A stretch of 64,000 bases of DNA from Stagonosporopsis chrysanthemi (taxonomy: Eukaryota; Ascomycota; Dothideomycetes; Pleosporales; Didymellaceae): NCBI GenBank assembly GCA_022560025.1, contig JAFISE010000093.1, positions 62,001 to 126,000 of the forward strand. Direction: 5' to 3'. The translations under genes and the position numbers were made by a program. This document shows, piece after piece, positions 10,549 through 21,363 of this stretch (position 1 is its first letter; every line of letters starts with the position of its first letter). Under the pieces are notes generated by a model, which worked only from the letters and a program-made list of their open reading frames with translations, ran no database searches and was not told the DNA's origin.

Positions 10549-13500
10549 TTTCCAAATCGTGTACAATGTAGTGTTCCTTGCTCTTTCTGATCCGAGGTGT
10601 CGAGTTGAATGTGATTCGGGGGCAGACTGGAGATTTAAAGGAAGTTTGTGCTCTGCAAGTCGCAAACTAAGATTCCTGAAGTTGCGGTGAAGCCCGCACA
10701 CGGATTACGCGCTAGCGGGGAAAGGGGTTAATGGCTGACCAAAGCGCAGAACGCGCGGTCAGGTGTCTCAAGACAATGTGCGGTAAAGACAAAGGAGCTG
10801 GATGGATCTTGCGAAATGTAGGACTCAGCAACCACAATAGTTATGAAGTGGAGTCTGTAGTGTACTCTTGCGTGAAGCTATTCGTTAGTCTACACCGCAA
10901 GCGCGATCCAAGCGCCAGTTCGGAGAAAAGCAATGCATGTTTCCGATTCCCGGATGCGGACTAGTGACGCCTGCGATGCAAAAGCAAAACGCGTGGTGCA
11001 GCTTCCTGACCGACATTGTCGGGTCCAGCGCCTTGACAGGCGGTAGAATGTGGGGTGCAGCTGATGGCACCGTGAGCATGCGCTGCGCGTCTGTCAGCAT
11101 ATGAGTAAGGACAGGCGGCTGTTTGGCCAGTGAGTAAGCCCGCATTACAAGAAGGGTAATGACCTGCCTATAAGGCAAGGCTTCGGTGCATGACACCTGC
11201 GGATAGCAAGATACGATGCAGAGAACCGAGTATACGTGCGAGAAACGCATAAGCGTTTCGGGGATCTGGACAAGATGTTCAGCCTTCGACTGGAATTCTT
11301 GGTCATCCGAGCAGATAGCTCCACTCTTGACTCGATAAGCTATATAGCTTGCCTTTGACCAACAGGCAACGAATCTGCGCTGAGCGAGAAGTATAAGGCT
11401 CAGGTGAATCCATACAGTAATCGCCCCAGACTCTCAGGCCACGACCACGCTGTGTAGATGAGCAACAACAAGTCTTGTTACCGGTTCGATAAAGACGACG
11501 TTCATTCCAGGTCACTGTCCCGCTGGAGTGGAAAGCCATGAGAGTTTATCATTCGCCCACAACAAAAAGCTGTGGATAATCCGAGGAAATTGTTAATTGG
11601 CCCTCTCAGAGCATAACAACTCTCATGTTACCGAAAAAGTGGGCTGCTACAAGTCACGAGTCACCTAGCTTTGGTGTAAGACCTTACAACCGGTCGGCGT
11701 AAATTCTGCCCAGTTGTCCACGAGACTAGGTTGTCCTTTGCTTTTTGGAAAAGGCCGCGTGCGACTTTCGGAGTATCTTCTGGCTCATCTGCAATTACTG
11801 ATAGCTCGCCCTTGTTGTAACTCGAGAGCCATGTTACAAAGAGGGTTGCTGGAGAACACATCACAAGAAGTACCTTAATGATGCTCGACGAACTCGTCAG
11901 GATACTCCATTCTCGTCGTACGAGAAGTGAGCGTAGAAGAGCTTGGATGCCTGGTGCATTTGTAAATGTATTCTGTGTGAGCACGTGACGAAGCTTGCTG
12001 TCCTTAGCAAACATCACGCAACTGAGACACGCATTAGCAACAGTATCTGCGATAGATTGCGCCGCGGTAGAATTCGCACGTTCTGGCCACTCCATCCAGT
12101 GAGGTCTGTCTTTTCTGCCATCGCTCGGCAGCCGTGGCAGGGAAATAGATGCGAGGATAGTTTGTTCAGTCGACCAGGTCTGCTCGGCACCCTTGATCCA
12201 GGATTTGGCGGGGTCGACAGAGGGCGGAAAGTTGGACGGTTCAACTAGCCGCATAAAGGCAAAGGTATTAGGCCTTCCGATGATCCGCTGGTTCGCAGCG
12301 TCACAGCCCGGGTGACGTCTGCAGAGCCGCGCTAGAAGGCGCGAAGTGCTTCGACCAAGCAGTGGTGACGAATTGGACCAGACTCGTCAATCTTGCGTGC
12401 AACGTGCGGGGCGGGCCGATGATGAGAAGTTGGAGTCACAACTTGGCCGTCATAGGTGTGCTCAGTTGAGAACACAGGTCTTGACTCACTCCTTTACAAC
12501 GAGGCTACCAAAGCCACTGACTCAAGACTTCGACAGGCGAGCCGCGAGTGCAAGACGTTGTTCTGCCCCATGGCCAAGCATCTGTATGGGCGTAGCCGCA
12601 ACGAGTTGTTCAGCTCGGTAAGGATGTGTGGAAAGCAGAGTTCACGGATCTTTACCGGGAGACAGCGAATTGGCGAATCAGATCGTTGCATTTTCCGGTC
12701 AGACGAGAGCAGCATCGCTGCGTTTGGTGTGTCAAGCGACCAGCTGCAGGGCAGGATGTCCGCAGCCATAGACAGGCCTGGGCTCGAGTAACGATTGATG
12801 AGTCTTGACAGGTCCACGATGTGTCTAGTCATTTTCACGCCCTTGCAGTTATTGGCAGACGAAGGGTGCAACGAAAGGGCGCAGCCGAGAGCGATGAGGT
12901 GTGCAAAACGTCGTGGTGGGGCAGACCGGCCGCTGCTGGGTGACGCGGCAACAAGTGCACTTCTCAACACACTGGATCGGTGCTTGGGGCTCGATATTAC
13001 TGTGCCGTATGCAGAGCTGCGCAATGGAGTTTGGACGCAAAGTGCAATGCCTGCTCTACTGTGGCAGTGCGGTGCGGTGAGACAAAAAGGCTACGCCTGA
13101 GCTAGGCCTGATCTTACATAGCACAGTGGCTGATGCCTTATGGCGCCGGACAGACCAGGCAGCAAACGACGCCAAACACCCTCAATATGCGCGAACGGGA
13201 TGCCAGCCTGGGGCCAGAGGGTCGAATCACGACGCGCCGGGCATATCAACTGACCTCTCTGGTTACGCAGCGGACACGCTTGCGCTTGCGCCTGCACCTC
13301 GAACACCTTTGCGCGTCGCGTTCAGGAGTCCAACTGTCGAACCGGGCGGCTGCTGGCGCACTCCTCGAACTGACATCCGCCGTCTTGTTTCAAGAGCCAG
13401 CGTTCACCATCTCCGCTACCAACAATAGCGCACGCTGGCGGCAGCCGTTGGACGGCCTTCTGACTTTGGAACGTGCCAATTGTCTCTGGCTGCCCCGGCG

Positions 13501-13878
13501 CTCGTCGTCATGGGTAGAGCAGCTTGACCGCCCTCGCTAGCCGACCCACAAGCTTAGCCTGCTGATGGGCGCCGCCGGCCAGGGTAGGGATCCCTGCGAA
13601 TGCGTCTCTAGCTCAGGCTGCCATCCACACATGCCCAGCTGCGGCCACCAAGACTCGAGTAAACATATATTGAAAGATCCCGCGCCCACCATGAAATCAT
13701 CACATACCAATATCACGACCAGCTCGACACACATTCGGGCACTGGACTCAACCCCACTACAAATCATCCAAGTCCCTCTCATCTAGCGGTGACTTCATCA
13801 ACACTGTCTCCACTTCGCACCAACGTCACCACGGCTCCCCGGTTGCGCTCCATCTTGAAAACCCCCAACACCACAACG
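10549..13878. other. Gene-poor region of 3.3 kb
   Basis: No recognised protein. There is one long minus-strand frame at 11661-12254 (listed separately) and overlapping frames of similar length on the plus strand at 13126-13540, which compete with each other and look like chance. No repeats or transposon ends were seen. The last 100-200 bases should contain the promoter and 5' UTR of the gene starting at 13879; a 33-codon upstream open frame starts at 13691 in it. Confidence 0.5.
11661..12254 (-). CDS. Open frame of 197 codons, doubtful gene
   Basis: The longest frame in a 3-kb gene-poor stretch. No domain, signal peptide or family is recognised. There is a weakly hydrophobic stretch (SIIKVLLVMCSPATLFVTWL) that might be one membrane segment. 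Composition is not strongly protein-like, and no flanking exon could be joined. It may be a lineage-specific gene, a remnant or chance. Confidence 0.2.
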   Translation of the reverse strand: MRLVEPSNFPPSVDPAKSWIKGAEQTWSTEQTILASISLPRLPSDGRKDRPHWMEWPERANSTAAQSIADTVANACLSCVMFAKDSKLRHVLTQNTFTNAPGIQALLRSLLVRREWSILTSSSSIIKVLLVMCSPATLFVTWLSSYNKGELSVIADEPEDTPKVARGLFQKAKDNLVSWTTGQNLRRPVVRSYTKAR

Positions 13879-14583
13879 ATGCCTTCCATCGCAAGACACG
13901 CCATGCCTACTGTCATCCACACCAAGCCCGTCTCCCCCAAGCAGGGGCGGGCAGTTGAATTCAAGAAGGACCCCGTCGAGTCTGTATCGCGCCCAGTAAA
14001 CAACACTGAGAGCTGGGCACTGTACGACTTCGAGATGCACGCTCGCAAGTGCGCCTACTGCCACGACCCATACGAAGTCCACCGCAACCACGAGCAGCTG
14101 TGTGAGCTTGGGCACCGCCTGGCTCAAGACGTCGCTGCCTACATCTACAACAAGGATGGAAAGATTTTCTCCACCAAGGAAGAGGACAACAAGCTCGTTC
14201 AAGTCGAGATTCCATCCAACTACATCGAAGTCGGCAGCCTGCTCAAGGCCATTGAGCGTAGCCTGCGCCACAGGTCACGTCGACCATTCGTCTCCATGGA
14301 CCGCAGCTACCACGTTGCTCCACGCACAGCCTCTCTTCCTGTACGACAGAAGTCTGTCAAGGTCGAGCACGAGAAGCCAAAGAGCAAGTCCTCACGACCC
14401 CGCTCTGGTGAGGTCGTCGACTGGCCGGACAAGGTGGAGATCAGCAACACCAGCTCCAGGCGAGGCTCCTTGTACGAGGAAGACCTAGCAAAGAAGCGAC
14501 GAAGCGCAAAGTACAATGTCGAGGTCCGCGAGCCCTCGGCCCGTGACTTGCGCGAGCACCGCCTCTCTGGCTACTACCGCTGA
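13879..14583 (+). CDS. Hypothetical protein with a Cys/His cluster
   Basis: One exon, 234 residues from the first in-frame ATG; the frame is open further upstream but has no ATG there. Residues 54-80 hold a zinc-finger-like set (CAYCHDP, then H, then LCELGH: Cys58, Cys61, Cys75, His79) set in the sequence ALYDFEMHARKC. The C-terminal half is basic and serine-rich with phosphorylation-prone stretches (SSRRGS, RRSAKYN) and a short IERSLRHRSRRPF block. I recall similar proteins from other Dothideomycetes with no assigned function. A role as a small zinc-binding regulatory protein is only inference. There is no membrane segment or signal peptide. Confidence 0.75.
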   Translation: MPSIARHAMPTVIHTKPVSPKQGRAVEFKKDPVESVSRPVNNTESWALYDFEMHARKCAYCHDPYEVHRNHEQLCELGHRLAQDVAAYIYNKDGKIFSTKEEDNKLVQVEIPSNYIEVGSLLKAIERSLRHRSRRPFVSMDRSYHVAPRTASLPVRQKSVKVEHEKPKSKSSRPRSGEVVDWPDKVEISNTSSRRGSLYEEDLAKKRRSAKYNVEVREPSARDLREHRLSGYYR

Positions 14584-17500
14584 ACAGTCACATGAGCAGT
14601 ACGACACAAGCTACGACCTGAACCTTGACGCAAGTCTGGTACACAAACGACTCATGACCACCTGCCACCGTAACGGTGATCTGCACAGCAGCGCCTGTTC
14701 ATAAAGGCTCCGCACCAATCCGCCATGACGGCTGCACATACGCACTGCACTACAATTTTGCTTTGCATTTTACGATAAGCTTTGCTGCTTTCTGAACACG
14801 TGGTCTGGCGCAAGCACAAGGTTATCCTGGAAGGGGTAACGAAGGCTTTGCGGGCACATGGTACACTCCACCTTCGAGGTGTTGAGGGGAGGAACGGATG
14901 ACGAATGAGATGATGCAAGAAGGCACCCTAGTCTAGGGTAGATTACGAATGATACGTTTGACGATCTTGAACACTTGAATGTCCATCACAGTGCCATCAT
15001 GTCTTTTTTATGTTCCGTGATCCGATAGTGACGTCCTTTGCCACGCCCGGAATAGCACGCCGCGATTTGGGGCTCGAACGGCACATCAAAATCAAATCTC
15101 ACCAACACAAGATGTCAGAAGCAGTACAGAATACTTGTGGAGGAGCTTGCATCCTGCCATGTCCGTATCAAGGTGGTGTTACTCTGAAACAGTCGTACAC
15201 CCTCTGACCCTAACCGGGTTCTTGTTTCTGCAGTGGAACACCAAGCGAGTGCGCAGCCACGCCAGCAACGCTCATGTGCCAGACATGCGCCGAGAACCAG
15301 CCTGAACAAGACGATTTTCCACAACCATCAGCCGGCTCGACCCTATCCTAACGAGCATCAGGGCCATGCACGTGCACACCCTCAGAGACATCATGGGCCG
15401 TCCCGCAACCCTGCGCCTTCATCATCGAATCTGTGGCTGCTGCGAAAGACGTGTAATCACCACTGCGCTTGTCGCACAACATCCAGGTCGAGTGCGATAA
15501 GAAACTTGCAAGGCACGAGCTGACTGCATACCTACTGCTGCCGCTGTAGCGAACATGATGTCGACGGCTTGTGCGGAAAGCAGGGTCGTGAGCATGTCGA
15601 ACGCGGGGCAGACGTCAGTCAGGGTCCAACGCCATGCCGTGCCCATGTGCTTCAACAACACCATCCTTCACGCCCTCACACCAACAGCCATTGTCCTCGA
15701 GCCACTCACACTATCTGCAGCGCGTCTCCCGTGTTGTCAACCTAACGTCAGATCGGTACCCAAACCATCAATTCCATGGGTTGACACGTCGCTTAGCGGT
15801 CCAGGATACCGTTGCGGGCAGAATTTCTGAGCACCGGAATCCACTTTGAAGCCTCACGATGCCCAACGTCTCAGCGGAGAAAAAGATGAAACAGTAATTT
15901 TGTGCTGATCGTGTTTGTGCATCTTTGCTGTTTTGGGGACGTGTAGTGAAGTGGCAGTTTGTGAAAGCCCGAGAGAAGCGTGGATATGCGTTCAACGCGA
16001 CAGATGGAGGTACTTCGGTGCGATTCAATTGGAGTGAGGCAAGATAGAACAGATGTTCCAAGAAGCGATTAGCGATGCGCGTCTTTTGCACAGCATACCT
16101 CCTTCAGCGCGCTTGAATTGCACATGCGAAATGTACAGGATGCATTTCAAGGTGCAATTGTACCTGTCAAGTCCAGAACCGCATCCAAAATCCTTCCCAA
16201 TACCCAATGCCCTCTACAGCACTACGGCGGCAATATAGTGGGCCCTCGCTCGTCGTCCAACGCAGCAAGCGAAGAGCATTCCAGTCGTGTCAACACATCA
16301 GTTCAGGAACATCCTCGCACCCACGCCGTTAACCCCGCTCACATCGCTAGCCGCGATGCCTGCAGGGATGTCGATGCAGCTGTGGATCTGCTCTCTCCAT
16401 TCTCACCGACTCTCACCAGCGCGCATGCACTCCAAGTGGGCCACCGGTGAGGCTGGCGACCCACTGCTGGTTGTTTTCAGGTGAACGACGTGTGTCGAGA
16501 CGGTTTGAAGGTGGGCCATTCGGGCGCAACCGTACCCATGCCCGCTCCCAACCCACGCGCTTGTGCTGCTGAAACGCGACGGACTTGCGCGGATTGACAA
16601 CTGTCGCCGCCAACTTACGTTCCCTTCCCGGCATTGCGGTCCTAGAAAGCGTACGTTGACGTGTGCTATTGCGCTCCCAGCTACACCCTGGCGGCCCACT
16701 TTCACCACGCCAGAGACGATATTCTCATTGACGGAGCAACGCGGCACCATCATTACCAAACGCAGGGCTATGCACGCTTCATCGCTGGCAGAAAACACCT
16801 CGTCGATTGGACAAACCGGTAATTATCCTGTCGCAGGACGCGATTGGTGTTGCTGGGGAACGCTGGGGCGCAGCAGGGGCTGAGAGAACGCCCGTTCCAT
16901 CAGCCACTTCGTAGATACACGTGAGTGCGGAGATTGGTGGTGGCTCATGGCCTTCGCAAGTGTCGCAGATGACGTCCCTTGGGGGCCAGTATGAAGTCTG
17001 GCCGTCTGAAGCGCGGACGTCCGAAATCCGAGCTGCCGTTTTCTGGTGATAGGTGCTGCTGGACAAGCGAGCGTTGGGGGCCAGTATCACGTGGGTGCTC
17101 GAAATAGCGACGGACGCTATGGGAGATCTACTGGCAGGAGTGGTATTGCAGGGCCTTGTTTTGGCCTGAGCATCGTCAAATGGGATATGGCTTTTCTGCC
17201 AAACGTGGCTTGAGATTTGTTTCTTGGAGAGATACTTGAGAGGCCGGCTGACGGCATAGTGCGAACGGCTTGCGGTCAACGGTCAAGTTGGACTCGTTAG
17301 AGCTATTTGTGGGCATGTCCATTCAGGCACTCCGATCGAGCTTGACGGTGTCGGATCTATCGCCGCAGTAGAGCGCGCTCGGGTCCTACCAGCAAGTTGG
17401 CGTCGCGAGCTCAAAGAGCTTCAGTGCATCCGTCACGTTAATCTCCTGTGCAGACCATCGCCTAGAAGCATTCTAATGTACTCAATGTATATCAAATTGG

Positions 17501-17584
17501 ATGCAATCATGTCTACTGAACTCCAGATACCGTGTTACCTTCAACTCCTTGTTCAATTCCATCGCATTGACCAAACCATCATGC
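14584..17584. other. Gene-poor region of 3 kb
   Basis: Apart from the small spliced candidate at 15112-15351, nothing is recognised. Overlapping short frames on both strands at 15400-15850 and 16400-16900 have no family resemblance. Confidence 0.5.
15112..15351 (+). CDS. Candidate small Cys-rich protein, 56 residues, two exons
   Basis: Exons 15112..15164 and 15234..15351 join in phase 2 across a 69-nt intron with a GTATCA donor, CTGAC/CTAAC branch sequences and a TTTCTGCAG acceptor. The product has six cysteines in a compact pattern (TCGGACILPCPG, then SEC, then MCQTCAENQ) and an acidic tail. There is no signal peptide, so it is probably intracellular and perhaps zinc-binding. I do not recognise the family with certainty. 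A weaker alternative splice (donor GTGCCA in exon 2) would instead lead into a downstream CGCCERR segment, so the C-terminus is unsure. Confidence 0.42.
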
Positions 17585-18264
17585 TTACACCATACTCTCT
17601 CCAGCGCTCGCTCTCTCATCAGCACTGACTCTTGGCTCTCCATCTCCATCCAGCAGCGGTGCATACCCATTTTTCGCACTCTCTCTCGCCCCACCACCGA
17701 AACTATAGTCCTTTCCGAACTGGAACCCTCCAATTGAGAACGAAATCGACCCAGTCCGGCACTGCGGACAGCTTGTCGGATAGGCCTGACCACCCTCCAG
17801 AGCCTCCTTGAGCTGACCCAAGACAAAGTAAAGGTGCACAAGACTGGTTCCATCAGCAGCCACATGGGCGAGAACAAGTGACGGACTTACAAATTGCAGA
17901 TTAGAAAGTTCGTCCCGTACGTTCCCAGTATGACAGCACCACTTGAACGCCAGGAATGCCCCATGAATATCCAAGCCAGTATCAGACAAACCAGCAGGCC
18001 CGTACCAATCAGAAAGTCAAGGATGAAGTGGAATGGCGTCCCCGTGAGACCGCCCGCTTGACATCCGCATTTCTTCTCGTTGGCGAGCAGGAGTGCTGCG
18101 TATGCGGCAGAGAAAAACAGTGGGACGAGGCCGATGGCTGGATTCACTTGCTCAAGGGCGAGGCCTGAGATGAGGAGGATGACAAAGGCAGGTGGGAAGG
18201 TGGCGAGGGAGATGGCACGCAGAGTGTGTGGCGTGGACTTCTGGAAGATTGTGAAGTTGATCAT
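17585..18264 (-). CDS. Four-helix membrane protein, hypothetical
   Basis: Two exons, complement(17891..18264) and complement(17585..17843), 210 residues. The 47-nt intron (17890-17844) has a consensus GTAAGT donor, CTGAT branch and CCAG acceptor, and splits the fourth helix (TNFLICNF then LVHLYFVLGQL). Four hydrophobic helices are visible: ISLATFPPAFVILLISGLAL, AIGLVPLFFSAAYAALLLA, HFILDFLIGTGLLVCLILAW and VILGTYGTNFLICNF. A cytosolic Cys-containing loop (KKCGCQAGG) lies between helices 2 and 3. The C-terminal 70 residues are soluble and glycine/serine-rich. Similar ascomycete proteins exist, to my recollection, without known function. The topology resembles MARVEL/tetraspan proteins, but no signature is present. 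Confidence 0.82.
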
Positions 18265-18810
18265 GGCGTGAATAGGTGAAGCTCAATGCTGCAAAAGTAG
18301 TGAGTACTGTGTGTAGGGCGAGGTACATCTTCAATCTTGATATATGCCATTAGGCAACGACCTTGAGTGAGGCCTCCAACGGCCTCATGGCGGCGCAGAA
18401 GGTTGTTGTGGAGAATAGGAGTCGCTGCTGACCAGGTACCCACTGATTGTGCCTAAGAAAGAACAGAGAGATGCTCGATTGGAGATTTTTCGTAGATCTT
18501 CACGCGTTTCGGCTTGCTAAAGAGACGTTGCGGAAGGCGCAGCCAGGATGTGCGGGACGCCTGGGGGCGGAGCTCGGCAGCACAAGGCTGACTTGCGGCG
18601 CTTACCCTCAAATGGTTGCGTGATGCGGCAACGATCTACGGTATTTCAGGTGGGTTGGGTTTCATGCAAGCAAACAATATCCACAATATCCACGAAAGCC
18701 GTTATCAGAAGAAAGAGGAGTAGAGGAGGAGTACTGGCGTGGAGCAGCTGACATCGCCAGACTCGCGCTAAGAAGGGCCCCACTCAACACTACATCTACT
18801 TCGTACCAAC
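18265..18810. other. Divergent promoter region
   Basis: Separates the four-helix membrane protein (minus) and the HET gene (plus). No gene or repeat was seen. Confidence 0.6.
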
Positions 18811-21255
18811 ATGTTCTGCACCAAATGTCAGCATTTCTGGGACCAAGCAATCGAAAAAGCAGAGGTGCCTGAGCGAATCACAAAATGCGAAGATGTCCAT
18901 TGGCCAAACTTCAGTCTTATCCTTCATTCCAACCTTCGAGAGTTGAAGATTGCTTCGGACTCTCGATGCATACTATGTCGCATCATCTACTATACACCTA
19001 GCGAGCTGGAGCACGAGCACTTTCTACGGGATCACGACGAGAATTTGGATGTGGTGCTCGAGATCGATCCCAACCGAGGTCCCCACCCCATACTATCCGC
19101 CACGTTTTGCGAACCCTTGGGTGGCACAGTGAGAGTTCCAAGGCGCACAATAGCCGTCTGTGGCGGTCTCCTAACCAATGGTAGGTAGTACAAGGTTTGT
19201 GGATGAACTTTGCTGACATGCACAGTCGAGACCATCGAAGCACTGCGCCGCAGCAGCGAGTTACCTAATGACAGCACCGGCTCTGCTGGGGCTCTCCAGC
19301 TGGCGACTTCTTGGATCCGCGAATGCATCTCAGACCACGATGGCTGCAGAGTCCCACCGACACGAGATGGATCCGGATTTGTTCCAACTCGACTAGTCGA
19401 CGTGAGCAAAGACCCGGTCTGTCTTGTCGACAGTGCTGAGCATTTCTCGGGAGCTTCGGACCGGAGTTATGTTGCTCTGAGCCATTGTTGGGGTGCTATT
19501 CAGATCATCCGCACCTTAAAACAGAACTATCGGCAACACCTATCTCACATCAATGCTGAAGAGCTGTCAAAGACGTTTGCGGACGCGGTGCATGCTACAC
19601 GCAACCTGGGTTTCCGATACCTTTGGATCGACTCCTTGTGCATAATACAAGACGATGGCGACGACTGGGCGAAGGAGGCCGCGACCATGTGTGATGTCTA
19701 CCAGCACGCTACCTTGACACTTGCCGCTGCTCATGCTTCCGGAGGAAATGTGGGCTGCTTCAAAGACCGAGATGGTTTGCTTCAGGTGCCGTTCGTTATC
19801 GAGGTTCCCCAAAACCAATCCCCGGGATCGCCAGCACACATCGTGTTCACTTCTTACGGTCGCAGTGAAGGACTTGGGGGTCCATCGCCGCCACTGTACG
19901 GAAGGGCGTGGGTGCTCCAAGAGCAGATCCTGTCTCCGAGGATGCTCATCTTCGACGGGGCTCAGCTACGTTGGGAATGCTTGACCACGCATGCTTCCGA
20001 GCGAACCCATTCGGGTGGCATGTCGCGCCATGCGGGACATCAAAAAGCAATTCGAAAGGCGATCGTTGGGGATGAAGACTTTTTCACTATCGGAGACGCT
20101 GCGCACTATCAGCACATGGACTGGTGTTACGCGGTCATGGACTACACACATCGGGGAATGACACAGTCAAAAGATCGCCTCGTAGCTCTTGCCGGCATTG
20201 CTCAAGCCCTTGGGAGGTATACGAGAAGCGAGTATCTCGCCGGCCTATGGTCGCAGTTCTTCTGGGCTGGCATGCTCTGGAGCATCTCCCATGTAAACGA
20301 GTACGTCTCCACAACTCAGGATGCCTTCAATCTGGAGGATAACCCACGCACTCGCCATCCCGTGTCAATCGCACCCAGCTGGTCGTGGGCCTCAGTCACG
20401 GTTCCTGTTGTGTATCTGACCCCCACCATCACAACTCTCGACCCCATCTGCGCTTTCATCAAATCCAACATGGCCGGCAGCGCAGCCGTGCAGACAGGAC
20501 GCGTCTGGATGGAAGGCCACATCCGCAAAGGCTTCGTAAACGCCATCTATCCCTACGCAATCCGCGAAGCATCCAGCAAACATCTCGCACACATGACGCT
20601 GCAGAAGCCAGAAGGCCAAAAAGACCGCATCAACTACAAAGGCCGCGCCATCAACCCTAATGCCTTCTTCCTCTTCTCGCCCACCCGCCCGCTCCCACCA
20701 AAAGTCTGGGGCAGCGACTTGCACCCCACGTACCAGCTGACCAAGAAAGCCGACTGGAAGCTGATCCGTGGCACGTTTCGACCCGACGAGATCATCAGCC
20801 CGGCGCAGGAAATCACCTTCTTGGCCGTCGCGCAGCAGCACGCGGGGAGCACGCCGTCGTCGTTTAGCACAACGCATCAGCCCGCCGATCCCCTGAGCGT
20901 GTACACCATTGCTCTCGTGCCTGTAGACGGGTCGAGTGAGAATGCACCCGAGTACCGCCGCGTCGGCTATGCGGTATGGACTGATTGCGCGTGGTACGGG
21001 TACAACTGCGGTCGCAAGGAGAGGCCGGGGCTGGGTGTCGAGAGGCCGGGGAAATGGACGGCGGAACACGGTTGGCAAAGCAATGATGGCGTGTTCGATA
21101 GGCTGAGCTGGCGAACGACATGGCGGGATCTGGAGTTTTACAAGAGTGGCACGGGCGCGAAGCATGGGCACGAGTATGAGGCTGATGCACTGCCGGAGTT
21201 GAAGAAGTACCATAGGGATGTTGGTGTTACAGAGCAGGTAGTCGTGATTGTGTAG
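18811..21255 (+). CDS. HET-domain (heterokaryon incompatibility) protein
   Basis: Two exons, 18811..19180 and 19226..21255, 799 residues. The 45-nt intron has a GTAGGT donor, CTGAC branch and CACAG acceptor and is phase 1. The HET domain runs from about residue 205 to 355: YVALSHCWG, then GFRYLWIDSLCIIQDDGDDW with EAATMCDVYQHATLTLAA, then GRAWVLQEQILSPRMLIF with LRWEC. These are the three standard HET blocks, all intact. The N-terminus starts with a CxxC (MFCTKCQHFW) and a second CxxC (SRCILCRIIYY), typical of the HET family that begins with a short Cys motif. No NACHT, WD40 or ankyrin region follows, so it is the common HET-only architecture. HET proteins trigger cell death on contact with incompatible partners; many genomic copies have no proven role. 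It converges on the MFS gene 109 bp downstream. Confidence 0.94.
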
Positions 21256-21363
21256 GACAATGAATTGATCATTCAAGCCGCATTCACTGGGTATCAATCT
21301 GCTAACACGTCGTTCACCAATTTTTCCAGTGCGTGTCTGCGTACACACGCCATCATCCCGTGT

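Noticed and set aside
11943..13540. Several competing frames on both strands
   Set aside because: Frames of similar length overlap in different phases with no splice partners; only the 197-codon one was kept, at low confidence.
20392..21348. 318-codon minus-strand frame opposite the HET gene
   Set aside because: Shadow of the coding strand; no protein-like motif, and it overlaps the verified HET reading frame.
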